Below, in pieces: positions 15,785 through 23,590 of a DNA stretch of 34,960 nucleotides (within the stretch, counting starts at the first letter, position 1; each line of letters opens with the position of its first letter). Made by a program: the position numbers and the translations under genes. Under the pieces are notes generated by a model. It did not search any database. It was not told the origin of the DNA and was given only the letters and a program-made list of their open reading frames with translations. The DNA comes from Candidatus Handelsmanbacteria bacterium (GTDB taxonomy: Bacteria; Latescibacterota; UBA2968; UBA8231), in NCBI GenBank assembly GCA_016867395.1, contig VGJS01000043.1, positions 1 through 34,960 of the forward strand, in the 5' to 3' direction.

Positions 15785-17833
15785 TCAGTACACCACGGCG
15801 ATGGGTTTGACGGCGGTGAAGGTGCCCTCGTCCACCGCCACCTTCACCACGACGAGGTAGAGGCCGGGAGGGACGGGTTTGCCGCTCGCGTCCGCCCCGC
15901 CCCAGGCGGGCGCGTAGCGGCCGGCGCCGCCGGCGAAGGACCCCACCTGGGCAACCCGGCGGCCGCTCAGGTCGCGGACCTCCACCTCGATCCTGGCCAG
16001 GTCCACCCCAAAGACGGGCAGTTCAACGCGGGCCTGATCGTTGACCCCGTCGCCGTTGGGGGTGAGGGTGGCGGGCTGGAGGCGCACCTGGCCCAGGACC
16101 TGCAGGTCCAGCTGGGTGGCCACCACCTGGATGCGGTCGCTCCTGACCTCGGCCCGGGCGTCGCCCGCCTCGATGGACTGGGGCAGCGCCTGGAGCTGGG
16201 GGTCGCGGTTGAGGACGTTTCCGCCAAAGAAGGCGGAGGGCTGGAAAAGGGCGCTGCGGAAGCGCACCCGCAGCGCGGTGTCGGTCCTGAAGGCTTGCGG
16301 GAAGGCGAAGGCCAGTTGGGCGCTGCCGGAGGGCAGCAGCGAGAAATCGGTCCCCTCGGCGGCGGGGCGGCCGTCGATCTCCAGATTCAGGAAGCGGGTG
16401 CCGGCTGGCACGTCCAGCTCCACCCCGTCGAAACCCTGCTGCCCGCCGCCAAAGGTGGCGCGCAGGTCGTAGACGAAGACCGTGTCCACCCCCAAGGGCA
16501 CGGCGATGCCTGCCGCGGGCGGCTCGGGCTGCCCCTCCAGGGAGACCTCGGCCAGCACGCTGTCGGCCAGCAGCGGGGCAACCTGGAAGGCCAGGCTGTC
16601 CAACACCCCGAAGGCCAGGGGGTCGGCAGTGGTGATCTCAAAGGCGAACTGGAGGAACTGCCGGCCATCGGAGGAGCGGAGCTGGTCGCCGGAGGCCTGG
16701 TAGGCGATGGACCAGGCGTTCCAGTTGCCGATGTCGTCGCCCAGGGCGGCGCGGAAATTGGGCAGCCCGTCCTCGAAGCTGTCGTTGGGCGGGGTGGCCT
16801 TGAAGTAAGTGATGCGGTCCACCTCCTGCTGCCGGCCCAACTCGTCGAAGACATAATAAGCCACCGGGTCGGCGTCGGTGCCCGAGCGGCTGCGCAGGGT
16901 GAACGCCACCGGGGCGGCGGGGTCCTCGACCGCCTGGCCCTCCACTAGCCGGTACTTGGTGAACTTCCAGGTCACTGCCCCGAAGCTTACCGGCTGATCG
17001 AAGGCGCGGGGCTGGGAGAGATACCGCCCTTGGGCCGGGAAGCCCTGGCCAAAGGCCTTTATCTCGGAGAGGATGCTGGTGCTCTTCACCCCACCGAAGC
17101 GGAAGCGCAGGAAACGGGTGAAATGCAGGGGGAAGCGCAGGCCCACCACGCTCTGGTTGTTGGAGAAGGTGGAGGCCAGCACCTCGTCGAGGGGGTGGTA
17201 GCGGGTGCTGCCGGTGGAGCTGGTCTCGTCCTCGTACAGCAGCCACTCGACGGGCAGTTCGGCGCGGCTCAGCTCGTAGGCCTGGGGGTACTGGTCGCGC
17301 AGGCGCTGACCGCTGCTGGTCAGGCCGTTCTGGGGCGGAAAGAAGGAGACGCTGTCCACGGGCAGGGGCACACCGAGGTCGATGGTGATCCAGGTCTCGG
17401 GGGCGACGCGGTCGGCGGCCGGCTGCGCATTGGTGAAGGAGGGATTCAGTTCGTCCCCGTCCACCAGACTGCGGATGCCTTGGGCGGCGGCCCCCCCGCC
17501 GATCCACAGGCGGGGGTGCCAGCCAAGCAGCAGGGTGTCCCCCTCGATGCGGTAGCGGCTGCGGTTGAAGGACCACTTGTATCCGAAGATGTTGCGGGGA
17601 ATCTCGGCGCTGAAGCGCACCCGCTCGCGCAGCAGGTTGATCCCCGCGGGGAGTTCCTGCAACTGGAGCGCCCCGGGGCGGGTGGAGTCGTCCAGGGCAA
17701 TGAAGCGCTGCGCCGAAGCGGCCCAGGGAGCGCCCCGCTGGCCGCCCACTACCCAGGCGGAAGGGTTCTGCTGGGCCGCGCTTGCCGAGGCCAGCGCCAG
17801 CAGCAGCGCGGCGCGGATCAAGGTCCTGGCCAT
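15785..17833 (-). CDS. Exported discoidin-like/FlgD-tail protein, paralogue 2 (682 aa)
   Basis: The start is ATG 17833, which shares its A with the TGA of the preceding gene (TGATG), so translation is coupled. The signal peptide is MARTLIRAALLLALASASAA. A discoidin-like region (about 120-260) contains LVDGDELNPSF, WITIDLGVPLPVDSVSFF and a later FLRFRFGGVKSTSILSEIKA. The shared paralogue motifs follow: YYVFDELGRQQEVDRITYF, an FLQFAFEITTADPLAF strand pair, the DLRATF...GFDGVELDVP Ig-like module, and a FlgD domain from LTPNGDGVND to the end PIAVVY. Architecture and order match paralogues 1 and 3. The family seems undescribed; carbohydrate or matrix binding is inferred from the discoidin fold. 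Confidence 0.8.
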   Translation of the reverse strand: MARTLIRAALLLALASASAAQQNPSAWVVGGQRGAPWAASAQRFIALDDSTRPGALQLQELPAGINLLRERVRFSAEIPRNIFGYKWSFNRSRYRIEGDTLLLGWHPRLWIGGGAAAQGIRSLVDGDELNPSFTNAQPAADRVAPETWITIDLGVPLPVDSVSFFPPQNGLTSSGQRLRDQYPQAYELSRAELPVEWLLYEDETSSTGSTRYHPLDEVLASTFSNNQSVVGLRFPLHFTRFLRFRFGGVKSTSILSEIKAFGQGFPAQGRYLSQPRAFDQPVSFGAVTWKFTKYRLVEGQAVEDPAAPVAFTLRSRSGTDADPVAYYVFDELGRQQEVDRITYFKATPPNDSFEDGLPNFRAALGDDIGNWNAWSIAYQASGDQLRSSDGRQFLQFAFEITTADPLAFGVLDSLAFQVAPLLADSVLAEVSLEGQPEPPAAGIAVPLGVDTVFVYDLRATFGGGQQGFDGVELDVPAGTRFLNLEIDGRPAAEGTDFSLLPSGSAQLAFAFPQAFRTDTALRVRFRSALFQPSAFFGGNVLNRDPQLQALPQSIEAGDARAEVRSDRIQVVATQLDLQVLGQVRLQPATLTPNGDGVNDQARVELPVFGVDLARIEVEVRDLSGRRVAQVGSFAGGAGRYAPAWGGADASGKPVPPGLYLVVVKVAVDEGTFTAVKPIAVVY

Positions 17834-19836
17834 CAGTAGACCACCCCGATGATTTTTTCGCTGGCAAAGGTCCGGGCCTGGGCCCGGGCCTGCACCCGGC
17901 ACAGGTAGGCGCCCGGGGGCAGGAGCTGTCCGCCCTCGTCGCGGCCGTTCCAACTGAGCTGGTACGCCCCGGAGGGCTGGAGCCCGGAGAGCAGCCGGCG
18001 CACCCGGCGGCCGGACAGGTCAAAGACCTCGACGTCCATCTGGATCGGGCCGGCGAACTGGATCAGGGCGTAGTCGATGCGGGCCGCCTCGTTGACCCCG
18101 TCGCCGTTGGGGGTCAGGATGGCGGGGAGCAGCCGCACCTGCAAATCTGGGGCCGGGTCGGTAGTGTACACGGTCAGGGCGTTGGTCAGCACCCGGTCGT
18201 TGGCGTTGCCGGCGGCCACCGGCTGGGGCACGCTGCCCGCCGGGCCCAGCAGCCAGGCGTCCACCGCGGTGTGATGCTCCAGGGCCTGCTGCCGGAAGAT
18301 CAGGCGCAGGGGCTGGCTGTTCTGGGGGTCCATCGCCGGGGCGAAGAAGACCGAGAACCCGTCCGGGGCGGTCTCGACCCGCGCCACTGCGGCGGGGGCC
18401 AGGGGGTCGCCGATCTCGAGGCGCTCGAAGACCGGGGCGGGGAAGGAGGCCAGCTTGATCCCCGAGAAGCCGGCCAGGCCGGTCTGGTCGAAGAGGGCGC
18501 GGATGTCGCAGGTGAAGGTGGTGTCCACCCCGCTGGGCACCGCGGCGACGCCCCCGGCGGGGGCGGGGTCTGCGGCCACGGCCACCTCGCCCACCGCCCC
18601 GCTGGCCAGTTGGGGCGAGTACTCGAGCCGGAAGGCGTCGAGGCGCACGGCATTGGCCGCGTCGCCGGTGAAGGAGACGCGGAATTGCAGGTACGCGCGG
18701 GGCCCCGGCAGGTCCAGTTCAAAGACATAGCTGCCGGTGGAATCCAACGCCATGGGCGCCGACCAGGGGCTCCAGTTCTCGCCGTCGGTGCGGATGCTGC
18801 CGCGCACAAAATCGCGGATGGGGCCCTGCTCCTCGACCGGCAGGGCCAGGTACGCCTCGCGCGAGACCTCCTCGATCGGGGCGCCGGTCAGCGCGTTCAG
18901 GCGGAAGAAGGCCAGGCGGGGCAACTCGGTCTCGTACTCGGTGAGCGACACCTCGGTTTCGGTGCCGGTCTCGCGGTCGCTGCGGTAGTAGTTGAGCGGA
19001 GTGTCGTCGGCCCCATTGCGCACCTGCACCGCGCAGCGGGGGGCCTCCTCTACCTCGCCCTGGCTGAGCCGGGTGGCGTCGAGCAGCAGGCGGCCGAAGT
19101 TGACCGGCGCCCCGAAGGAGTGCAACTGCGAGACGTAACTCGAAACCGGCAGGAAGCCCTCGCCGTAGACCTCGAACTCGGCCAGGCTGAAGGGGGTCTT
19201 GGAGAGGTTCTTGAGCTGGATGAAGCGGGTGTTGGCGGTGGCGAAGGCGAACTCGACCAGGGAGGTGTCGTTGTTCTCGACCCGGCGCAGGCTGGTGTAG
19301 GTGGGCCGGCGGCTGCTGTCGAAGCTCTGGTTGTCGCTGACGAAGAGTTCGTAGGCCCGCATGTGCCCGTCCGGGTCGCCGGCGGCCGGGTAGAAGCGCA
19401 CCCGGTTGATGGGGAAGGCCGCGCCCAGGTCAAAGAAGAAGGCCGTGCCCGCCGGGTTGCCCGAGGATTTGAACACCGCCTCGGTGGAGGTGAGGGAATC
19501 CCCGTCCACCAGCTTGAGGGGGCCGGACAGCCCGTTGAAGAAGCTGGAATTGGACCAGGCGTGGGGCAGGCCCCCCAGGGTATAATCTTCGGGAGGGTTG
19601 TTCTGCCACTGCTGGCCGGCCTGGGCCAGCAGCCGGGTCAGGTTCTGCCCAGGGGTGATCTCCAGGGGCTGCAGGCCCCCCTCCACCGAGACGGCCCCCA
19701 CCTGGGCCTCGGCTTGGGAGGCCCAGCTCAACCCTCCCTTGCCCAGGTGCAAGATCTCGACCTGGGCCCCCCCCGCGAGGGGGCGCAGGGTCTGGATCAG
19801 CAGGGCCAGGAGGAGGGCGGATCGCAGGTCGATCAT
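17833..19836 (-). CDS. Exported discoidin-like/FlgD-tail protein, paralogue 1
   Basis: I prefer ATG 19836 (MIDLRSALLLALL signal peptide, 667 aa). GTG 19848 is an in-frame alternative that overlaps the upstream TAG and adds four residues. A discoidin-like region (about 100-230) shows LVDGDSLTSTEAVF, FFFDLGAAFPINRVRFYP, FIQLKNLS and LAEFEVYGEGF. The shared motifs follow: YYRSDRETGTETEVSLTEY, YLQFRVSFTGDAANAVRL, the DIRALF...GFSGIKLASFP module and a FlgD domain from LTPNGDGVNEAARIDY ending IIGVVY. It also has a YLALPVEEQG stretch resembling a repeat of the EVxxxxY motif. It is first of the three paralogues and directly follows a lipoprotein gene. I infer surface binding rather than catalysis. 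Confidence 0.8.
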   Translation of the reverse strand: MIDLRSALLLALLIQTLRPLAGGAQVEILHLGKGGLSWASQAEAQVGAVSVEGGLQPLEITPGQNLTRLLAQAGQQWQNNPPEDYTLGGLPHAWSNSSFFNGLSGPLKLVDGDSLTSTEAVFKSSGNPAGTAFFFDLGAAFPINRVRFYPAAGDPDGHMRAYELFVSDNQSFDSSRRPTYTSLRRVENNDTSLVEFAFATANTRFIQLKNLSKTPFSLAEFEVYGEGFLPVSSYVSQLHSFGAPVNFGRLLLDATRLSQGEVEEAPRCAVQVRNGADDTPLNYYRSDRETGTETEVSLTEYETELPRLAFFRLNALTGAPIEEVSREAYLALPVEEQGPIRDFVRGSIRTDGENWSPWSAPMALDSTGSYVFELDLPGPRAYLQFRVSFTGDAANAVRLDAFRLEYSPQLASGAVGEVAVAADPAPAGGVAAVPSGVDTTFTCDIRALFDQTGLAGFSGIKLASFPAPVFERLEIGDPLAPAAVARVETAPDGFSVFFAPAMDPQNSQPLRLIFRQQALEHHTAVDAWLLGPAGSVPQPVAAGNANDRVLTNALTVYTTDPAPDLQVRLLPAILTPNGDGVNEAARIDYALIQFAGPIQMDVEVFDLSGRRVRRLLSGLQPSGAYQLSWNGRDEGGQLLPPGAYLCRVQARAQARTFASEKIIGVVY

Positions 19837-19847
19837 CGCGCAGCGCA

Positions 19848-20567
19848 CTATGGCTGTTGCACCAGTTGCGGTGGCGGCTGGTTGCCGCGGAAGACCTCCC
19901 GCTCAAAGGCAAAGTCGATGGAGGTGGTCTCGGAGGGCTGGCCGGCGTAGTTAAAGCGCACCGCGATCTGGGCGAGGTGGACCTGGAGGGAGACCACGTC
20001 GTCGGGCAGCACCGGAAAGACCACGAAGCCCTCGCTCTCCTGGCCGCTGAACACCACCTCGTCCTTGTACAGGGTGCGCCGCACGAGTTCGGTGCGGCCC
20101 TTGAACTGCTCGCGGCCCTGGCCGGTGCGGCCCTGCCAGTACGCCTGGTGGTACTCGTAGAGCTGGGCAAAGCTGAGGGCCTGGTAGTGGCGCTGGTTGG
20201 CGGTGGTGATGCTGATCTGGAGCGGGTCGATGAGCACCTTGGGGTACTCGTAGTTGCTCACCACGAGGCGGAAGACGGTGAAGCGGGGCGGGGTCCACCG
20301 CTCGCCGGGGGGGGTCCAGTTGCCAAAGGTGTACGGATTGGTGGAGGCGGCCCCCTGCGCCGAGACGCTGGCGAACTGGCGGTTGAGCTGGGCGTCGCTC
20401 ATGGGCTGCAGCGAGATCTCCAGCCGGTTGAGGGCGTAGGTGAGCGAGCCGTCGTCGTTGGTCTCCACCGAGGCGGCCTGCTGGGGGGAAGGGTGCAGCG
20501 GACCGGCGAAGTAGCGGCCGCAGCCCCCCAGGGCCGCCAGCAGACCCAGTAACCAGAACCTGCGCAT
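19848..20567 (-). CDS. Lipoprotein of the surface operon, 239 aa
   Basis: The start is ATG 20567, chosen because it gives a lipoprotein signal (MRRFWLLGLLAALGGC) with the lipidated cysteine at residue 16. An upstream frame extension to 20645 crosses a hairpin and lacks signal features. The mature part is beta-rich with no family I recognise. It includes NRLEISLQPMSDAQLNRQF, FTVFRLVVSNYEYPKV, a Tyr-rich stretch YEYHQAYWQG and VVFPVLPDDVVSLQVHL. The strand pattern suggests an immunoglobulin-like fold, as in lipoproteins that present surface complexes. Its TAG stop abuts or overlaps the start of discoidin paralogue 1, so the two are made together. It probably sits on the outer membrane as a partner of the secreted paralogues, an inference from the operon. 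Confidence 0.75.
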   Translation of the reverse strand: MRRFWLLGLLAALGGCGRYFAGPLHPSPQQAASVETNDDGSLTYALNRLEISLQPMSDAQLNRQFASVSAQGAASTNPYTFGNWTPPGERWTPPRFTVFRLVVSNYEYPKVLIDPLQISITTANQRHYQALSFAQLYEYHQAYWQGRTGQGREQFKGRTELVRRTLYKDEVVFSGQESEGFVVFPVLPDDVVSLQVHLAQIAVRFNYAGQPSETTSIDFAFEREVFRGNQPPPQLVQQP

Positions 20568-20597
20568 AATCCCGTCCCAGAGGTGTACTCGGGTAAA

Positions 20598-20639
20598 GGA
20601 AACAGGCTGACCAGAATCGCTTCCAGCCAGCCTGTTTCC
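20598..20639 (-). terminator. Hairpin between the CBM9-like and lipoprotein genes
   Basis: A perfect 12-pair inverted repeat (20598-20609 with 20628-20639) surrounds an 18-base loop. On the minus strand only TTTA follows, so it would be a weak terminator. It more likely allows partial readthrough or protects the 3' end of the upstream message, setting unequal expression inside the operon. Confidence 0.5.
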
Positions 20640-20689
20640 CCTCATATCAGTAGTCCCCGTTGTGGGTGAACTACGTCCTCAAATCGAGT

Positions 20690-21604
20690 TCAGAAGGAGC
20701 TCTTGATCCTGCCCCAGGTGGTCTCCTCGACCGCGGTGCCGACGTTGAACTCGCCCAGGCGCAAGAGCTTGGCCAGGGCAAAGTACTGGCGGGCCGAGGC
20801 CTCGGCGCCGCGCACGGTCATGTCGTTGTTGAAGCTGGGGTCGCCGTCCTCGACGAAGAAGACGAAGGCCAGGCCCGCCCCGTCGGCGCCGGCCTGGGCG
20901 CTGAGGTTGCGCGGGGTGCTGGCCGAGGGGCCGCCCTCCTCGAGCAGGTCCCATACCCCCACGCTCCACTCGTAGTAGGTGTCGCCGCCGGTGTCCGAGG
21001 TCCAGGGGTCAGCCGCCCAGGCTTCGGCCGGCTCGACGCGCACCGCGCCCAGCAGGTGGGGGGCCTCGCCGAATTCGCGCCAGGCAGCCGGCCCGGGGCC
21101 GCCTTCGCTCTCAGGATAGCGCTCGGCGAAGTTGGCCTGCACGTTACCTGGAGCGGCCACGTATTCCTGGCTGTAGCCCAGGGCGCCGCGGGTGCGGCCG
21201 TGGTCCTGGGGATCGAGGATGAAGCCGATCATGTCCCCGTCCCAGCGGCGCACCTCGGTGCCCTCGTGGCTGAGGGTGTCGTCGTGGATGGCCATGTACA
21301 CGTACCAGCGGCTGCCGGCCCAGCCCATCTTGGTGGTGACGTCGAGGTCGTCGCGGTCCGGTAGCTGGCCCTGGGCTTCGTCGCGCCACTCGTCGATGGT
21401 GAGGATGTACTCGGGATCGTACCAGGCCCAGTCGTTGTCGAAGCCGTCCATCACCATGCTGGAGGGGTTGGGCACCTGCAGCATGTAGTATTCGAAGCCG
21501 CTGGCGTTGCGGTTCTCAAGGGTCGGGGGGTTCCAGTAGTCCTGGGCCTGGGCGGCCCCGGCCAGCGCCAGGGTCAATCCCAGAATGGTCAAAGACTTGC
21601 GCAT
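20690..21604 (-). CDS. Secreted CBM9-like carbohydrate-binding domain protein
   Basis: The 304-residue protein starts at ATG 21604 after AAGGAG and has a clear signal peptide ending in GAAQAQ. It matches the pattern of family 9 carbohydrate-binding/DOMON-like beta-sandwiches: MDGFDNDWAWYDPEYIL for the first strand, MGWAGSRWYVYMAIHDDT and GDMIGFILDPQDHG in the middle, and YYEWSVGVWDL near residue 240. Some relatives bind reducing sugar ends or haem; which applies here cannot be told. It is the first gene behind a strong promoter and is followed by a weak hairpin, so it may be the most abundant product of the cluster. No catalytic domain is attached. Confidence 0.75.
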   Translation of the reverse strand: MRKSLTILGLTLALAGAAQAQDYWNPPTLENRNASGFEYYMLQVPNPSSMVMDGFDNDWAWYDPEYILTIDEWRDEAQGQLPDRDDLDVTTKMGWAGSRWYVYMAIHDDTLSHEGTEVRRWDGDMIGFILDPQDHGRTRGALGYSQEYVAAPGNVQANFAERYPESEGGPGPAAWREFGEAPHLLGAVRVEPAEAWAADPWTSDTGGDTYYEWSVGVWDLLEEGGPSASTPRNLSAQAGADGAGLAFVFFVEDGDPSFNNDMTVRGAEASARQYFALAKLLRLGEFNVGTAVEETTWGRIKSSF

Positions 21605-21719
21605 TGAGTCGCACTCCTTGATTGGGTGGGGGTTAACGAAGAAAGAAAAGAGATGAGCAAGCTCGATCTCGACCTCCTTTCCCTGGTGCAACGAAGATGG
21701 AACTCACCAGATATCAAAT

Positions 21720-21748
21720 ATATTAGCCCCCACCCTAGTCCCAGTCAA
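21720..21748 (-). promoter_or_regulatory. Promoter at the head of the surface-protein operon
   Basis: TTGACT (21748-21743) and TAATAT (21725-21720) lie 17 bases apart on the minus strand in an AT-rich patch. They match five of six and four of six consensus bases. Transcription would begin near 21713, leaving a leader of about 110 bases before ATG 21604. I see no strong fold in the leader. Confidence 0.6.
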
Positions 21749-21782
21749 GAGGGGGTAAAAAAATTGAGGAACGCTGATCCAG

Positions 21783-22574
21783 CTAGGGATACTTGCCGCG
21801 GATGCGGGTGGCTTCGGCCACCCGGGACACGGCCAGCATGTACGCGGCCAGGCGCAGGGGCACCTTCTCCTGCTGCGCCGTGCGCAGCACCTCGGCAAAG
21901 GCCTGGCGCATCAGCCGCTCCAGGCGCTCGTTCACCTCCTCCTCGGTCCAGAAGTACTCCATCAGCCCCTGCACCCACTCGAAGTAGGATACCGTCACCC
22001 CTCCGGCGTTGGCCAGGATGTCTGGCAGGAGCAGGATGCCCTTGTCGGCCAGGATCTGGTCGGCCGCCGGGGTGGTGGGGCCGTTGGCCCCCTCGACCAC
22101 CATCCGGGCGCGGACCTGGCCGGCGTTGGCCCCGGTGAGCTGGTGGCCCAGGGCCGCGGGCACCAGGGCCTCGCACTCCAACTCCAGCAGTTCGGCGTTG
22201 CTCAGGGCCTCGGCCCCGGCAAAGCCCCCCACCCGCCCGGCTTCCCGGTCGTGGCGGACCAGGGCCTCCAGGTCCAGCCCGCGAGGGTTGTACACCCCGC
22301 CCCATTCGTCGCTGACGGCGATCACCCGCGCCCCGGCCTGCTGGGCCAGCCTGGCGGTGGCCCGGCCCACGTTGCCAAAGCCCTGCACCGCCACCCTGGC
22401 CCCGGCGATGGGCAGGCCCAGGTGGGCCAGGGCCTCGCGCAGGGTGCAGACGCAGCCCCGGCCCGTGGCCTCCTCGCGGCCGCGCGAGCCGCCCACCGAG
22501 ACCGGCTTGCCCGTCACCACGCTGGGCACCGAGTGGCCCACGTTCATGCTGTAGGTATCCAGAATCCAGGCCAT
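21783..22574 (-). pseudogene. Glutamate/leucine-type dehydrogenase, C-terminal half only
   Basis: The 263 codons cover the NAD(P)-binding half of a Glu/Leu/Phe/Val dehydrogenase (oxidative deamination of an amino acid). The segment starts at TMAWILDTYSMNVGHS, goes through the TGRG loop and the Rossmann motif GFGNVG (65-70), and ends with the C-terminal helix AAYMLAVSRVAEATRIRGKYP. A complete enzyme has about 160 more residues at the front, including the catalytic lysine in its Gly-rich setting. Those are absent. The frame stays open only about 24 codons further upstream and there meets the start of the divergent Anbu gene. I see no ribosome site before ATG 22574. The fragment cannot be catalytic, so it is a truncated remnant or an assembly break. 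Confidence 0.85.
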
Positions 22575-22630
22575 GGTCTGGGCGCCCTGCGCCCGGCGGC
22601 CAGGGCCCAGGTCCTGAACCAGGAGCAGCG

Positions 22631-23368
22631 ATGAGTTTCTGTCTGGGCATCAAGGTGGCACAGGGCCTGATCGGCATCGCCGACAGCCGCGTCACCTCCG
22701 GCACCGAACACAGCACCGCCCGCAAGGTCTCCATCCACCAGAACGGCCATCACTCGATGTTCGTGATGACCTCGGGCCTGCGCTCGGTGCGCGACAAGGC
22801 CCTCACCTACTTCGAGGACGTGATGGAGGAGGAGGAGGAGGGGCGCTACGACAAGCTCTACAAGGCGGTCAACGCCTTTGCCGAGCAGATCCGCCGCGCC
22901 GCCAGGGAGGACAAGCAGGCCCTGGCCGAGAGCGGTCTGCCCTTCAACCTGCACGCCCTGGTGGGCGGCCAGCTGGAAAACGACCGCGAGCACAAGCTCT
23001 ACCTGCTCTACCCCCAGGCCAACTGGGTGGAGATCGGGGAGGGCACCCCGTACTACATCATCGGCGAGACCGGGTACGGCAAACCCCTGCTAGACCGGGC
23101 CTTGCGCTACGAAACCCCGATGGAGCTGGCTCTGAAGATCGGCTACCTGGCCTTCGATGCCACCCGCACCAGCGCCACCGATGTCGACTTTCCCCTCGAC
23201 ATCGTCAGCTACCGGTGCGGCTCCTACACCCTGACCGAGCACTGCTTTGGGCGGGAGGCGCTGATTGGCACCTCTGACTGGTGGCAGGAGCAATTGCGCC
23301 TGCTCGTGGACCAGGCCCCGGCCCCCTGGATCGGGGAGGTCTTCCTGCCGGGCCCCGCCGCCCCCTGA
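22631..23368 (+). CDS. Anbu-type proteasome-related Ntn hydrolase
   Basis: The 245-residue protein belongs to the Anbu (ancestral beta-subunit) family, bacterial relatives of 20S proteasome and HslV peptidases that assemble into open helical rings. The start MSFCLGIK puts Ser2 at the N-terminus after Met removal, as expected for the nucleophile, with Asp18 and Arg20 in the ADSR motif and Lys32 in ARKVS completing the usual active-site set. The length is typical. ATG 22631 follows AGGAG (22621-22625). In many bacteria Anbu is encoded with a transglutaminase-like protein, an alpha-E protein and an ATP-grasp protein. Here the transglutaminase gene begins nine bases after its stop but is cut short. 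The substrate of Anbu is unknown. Confidence 0.85.
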   Translation: MSFCLGIKVAQGLIGIADSRVTSGTEHSTARKVSIHQNGHHSMFVMTSGLRSVRDKALTYFEDVMEEEEEGRYDKLYKAVNAFAEQIRRAAREDKQALAESGLPFNLHALVGGQLENDREHKLYLLYPQANWVEIGEGTPYYIIGETGYGKPLLDRALRYETPMELALKIGYLAFDATRTSATDVDFPLDIVSYRCGSYTLTEHCFGREALIGTSDWWQEQLRLLVDQAPAPWIGEVFLPGPAAP

Positions 23369-23377
23369 GGCTGTGGA

Positions 23378-23590
23378 GTGAGATTCTCGATCCGCCACGC
23401 CACCCGATTCAGCTACGACCGGCCGGTCTTCCTCGAACCCCATACCCTGCGCCTCCAGCCCCGCTCCGCCCCGGCGCAGCGCCTGGTGGGTTTCCGGCTG
23501 GAGGTCTCTCCCTCCCCGGCCGGCCTCTCCCCCTGCCTGGAGCTGGAGGGCAACGCGGCGACGCGGCTGTGGTTCGAGGGGGAGCACCAG
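23378..23590 (+). pseudogene. Transglutaminase-like protein, N-terminal fragment
   Basis: From GTG 23378, about 70 codons match the N-terminal domain of bacterial transglutaminase-like cysteine proteases (Bact_transglu_N): MRFSIRHATRFSYDRPVFLE, then LRLQPRS, and NAATRLWFEGEH. The domain normally continues into a second strand set and a Cys-His-Asp catalytic core. Here the sequence passes near 23590 into the antisense of the binding-protein gene. The frame remains open by chance to 24577 but without any family resemblance. The gene is the expected partner of Anbu, so the original operon has been broken at this point. Confidence 0.75.

Noticed and set aside
13400..19950. Plus-strand open frames of 725, 438 and 722 codons over the discoidin/FlgD genes
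   Set aside because: They are antisense shadows: no recognisable domain, repeated His/Gly/Leu patterns, and frames that ignore the overlapping gene boundaries seen on the minus strand.
23090..23589. C-terminal 165 codons of the long binding-protein frame
   Set aside because: They are the antisense of the transglutaminase and Anbu genes, not a natural extension of the binding protein.
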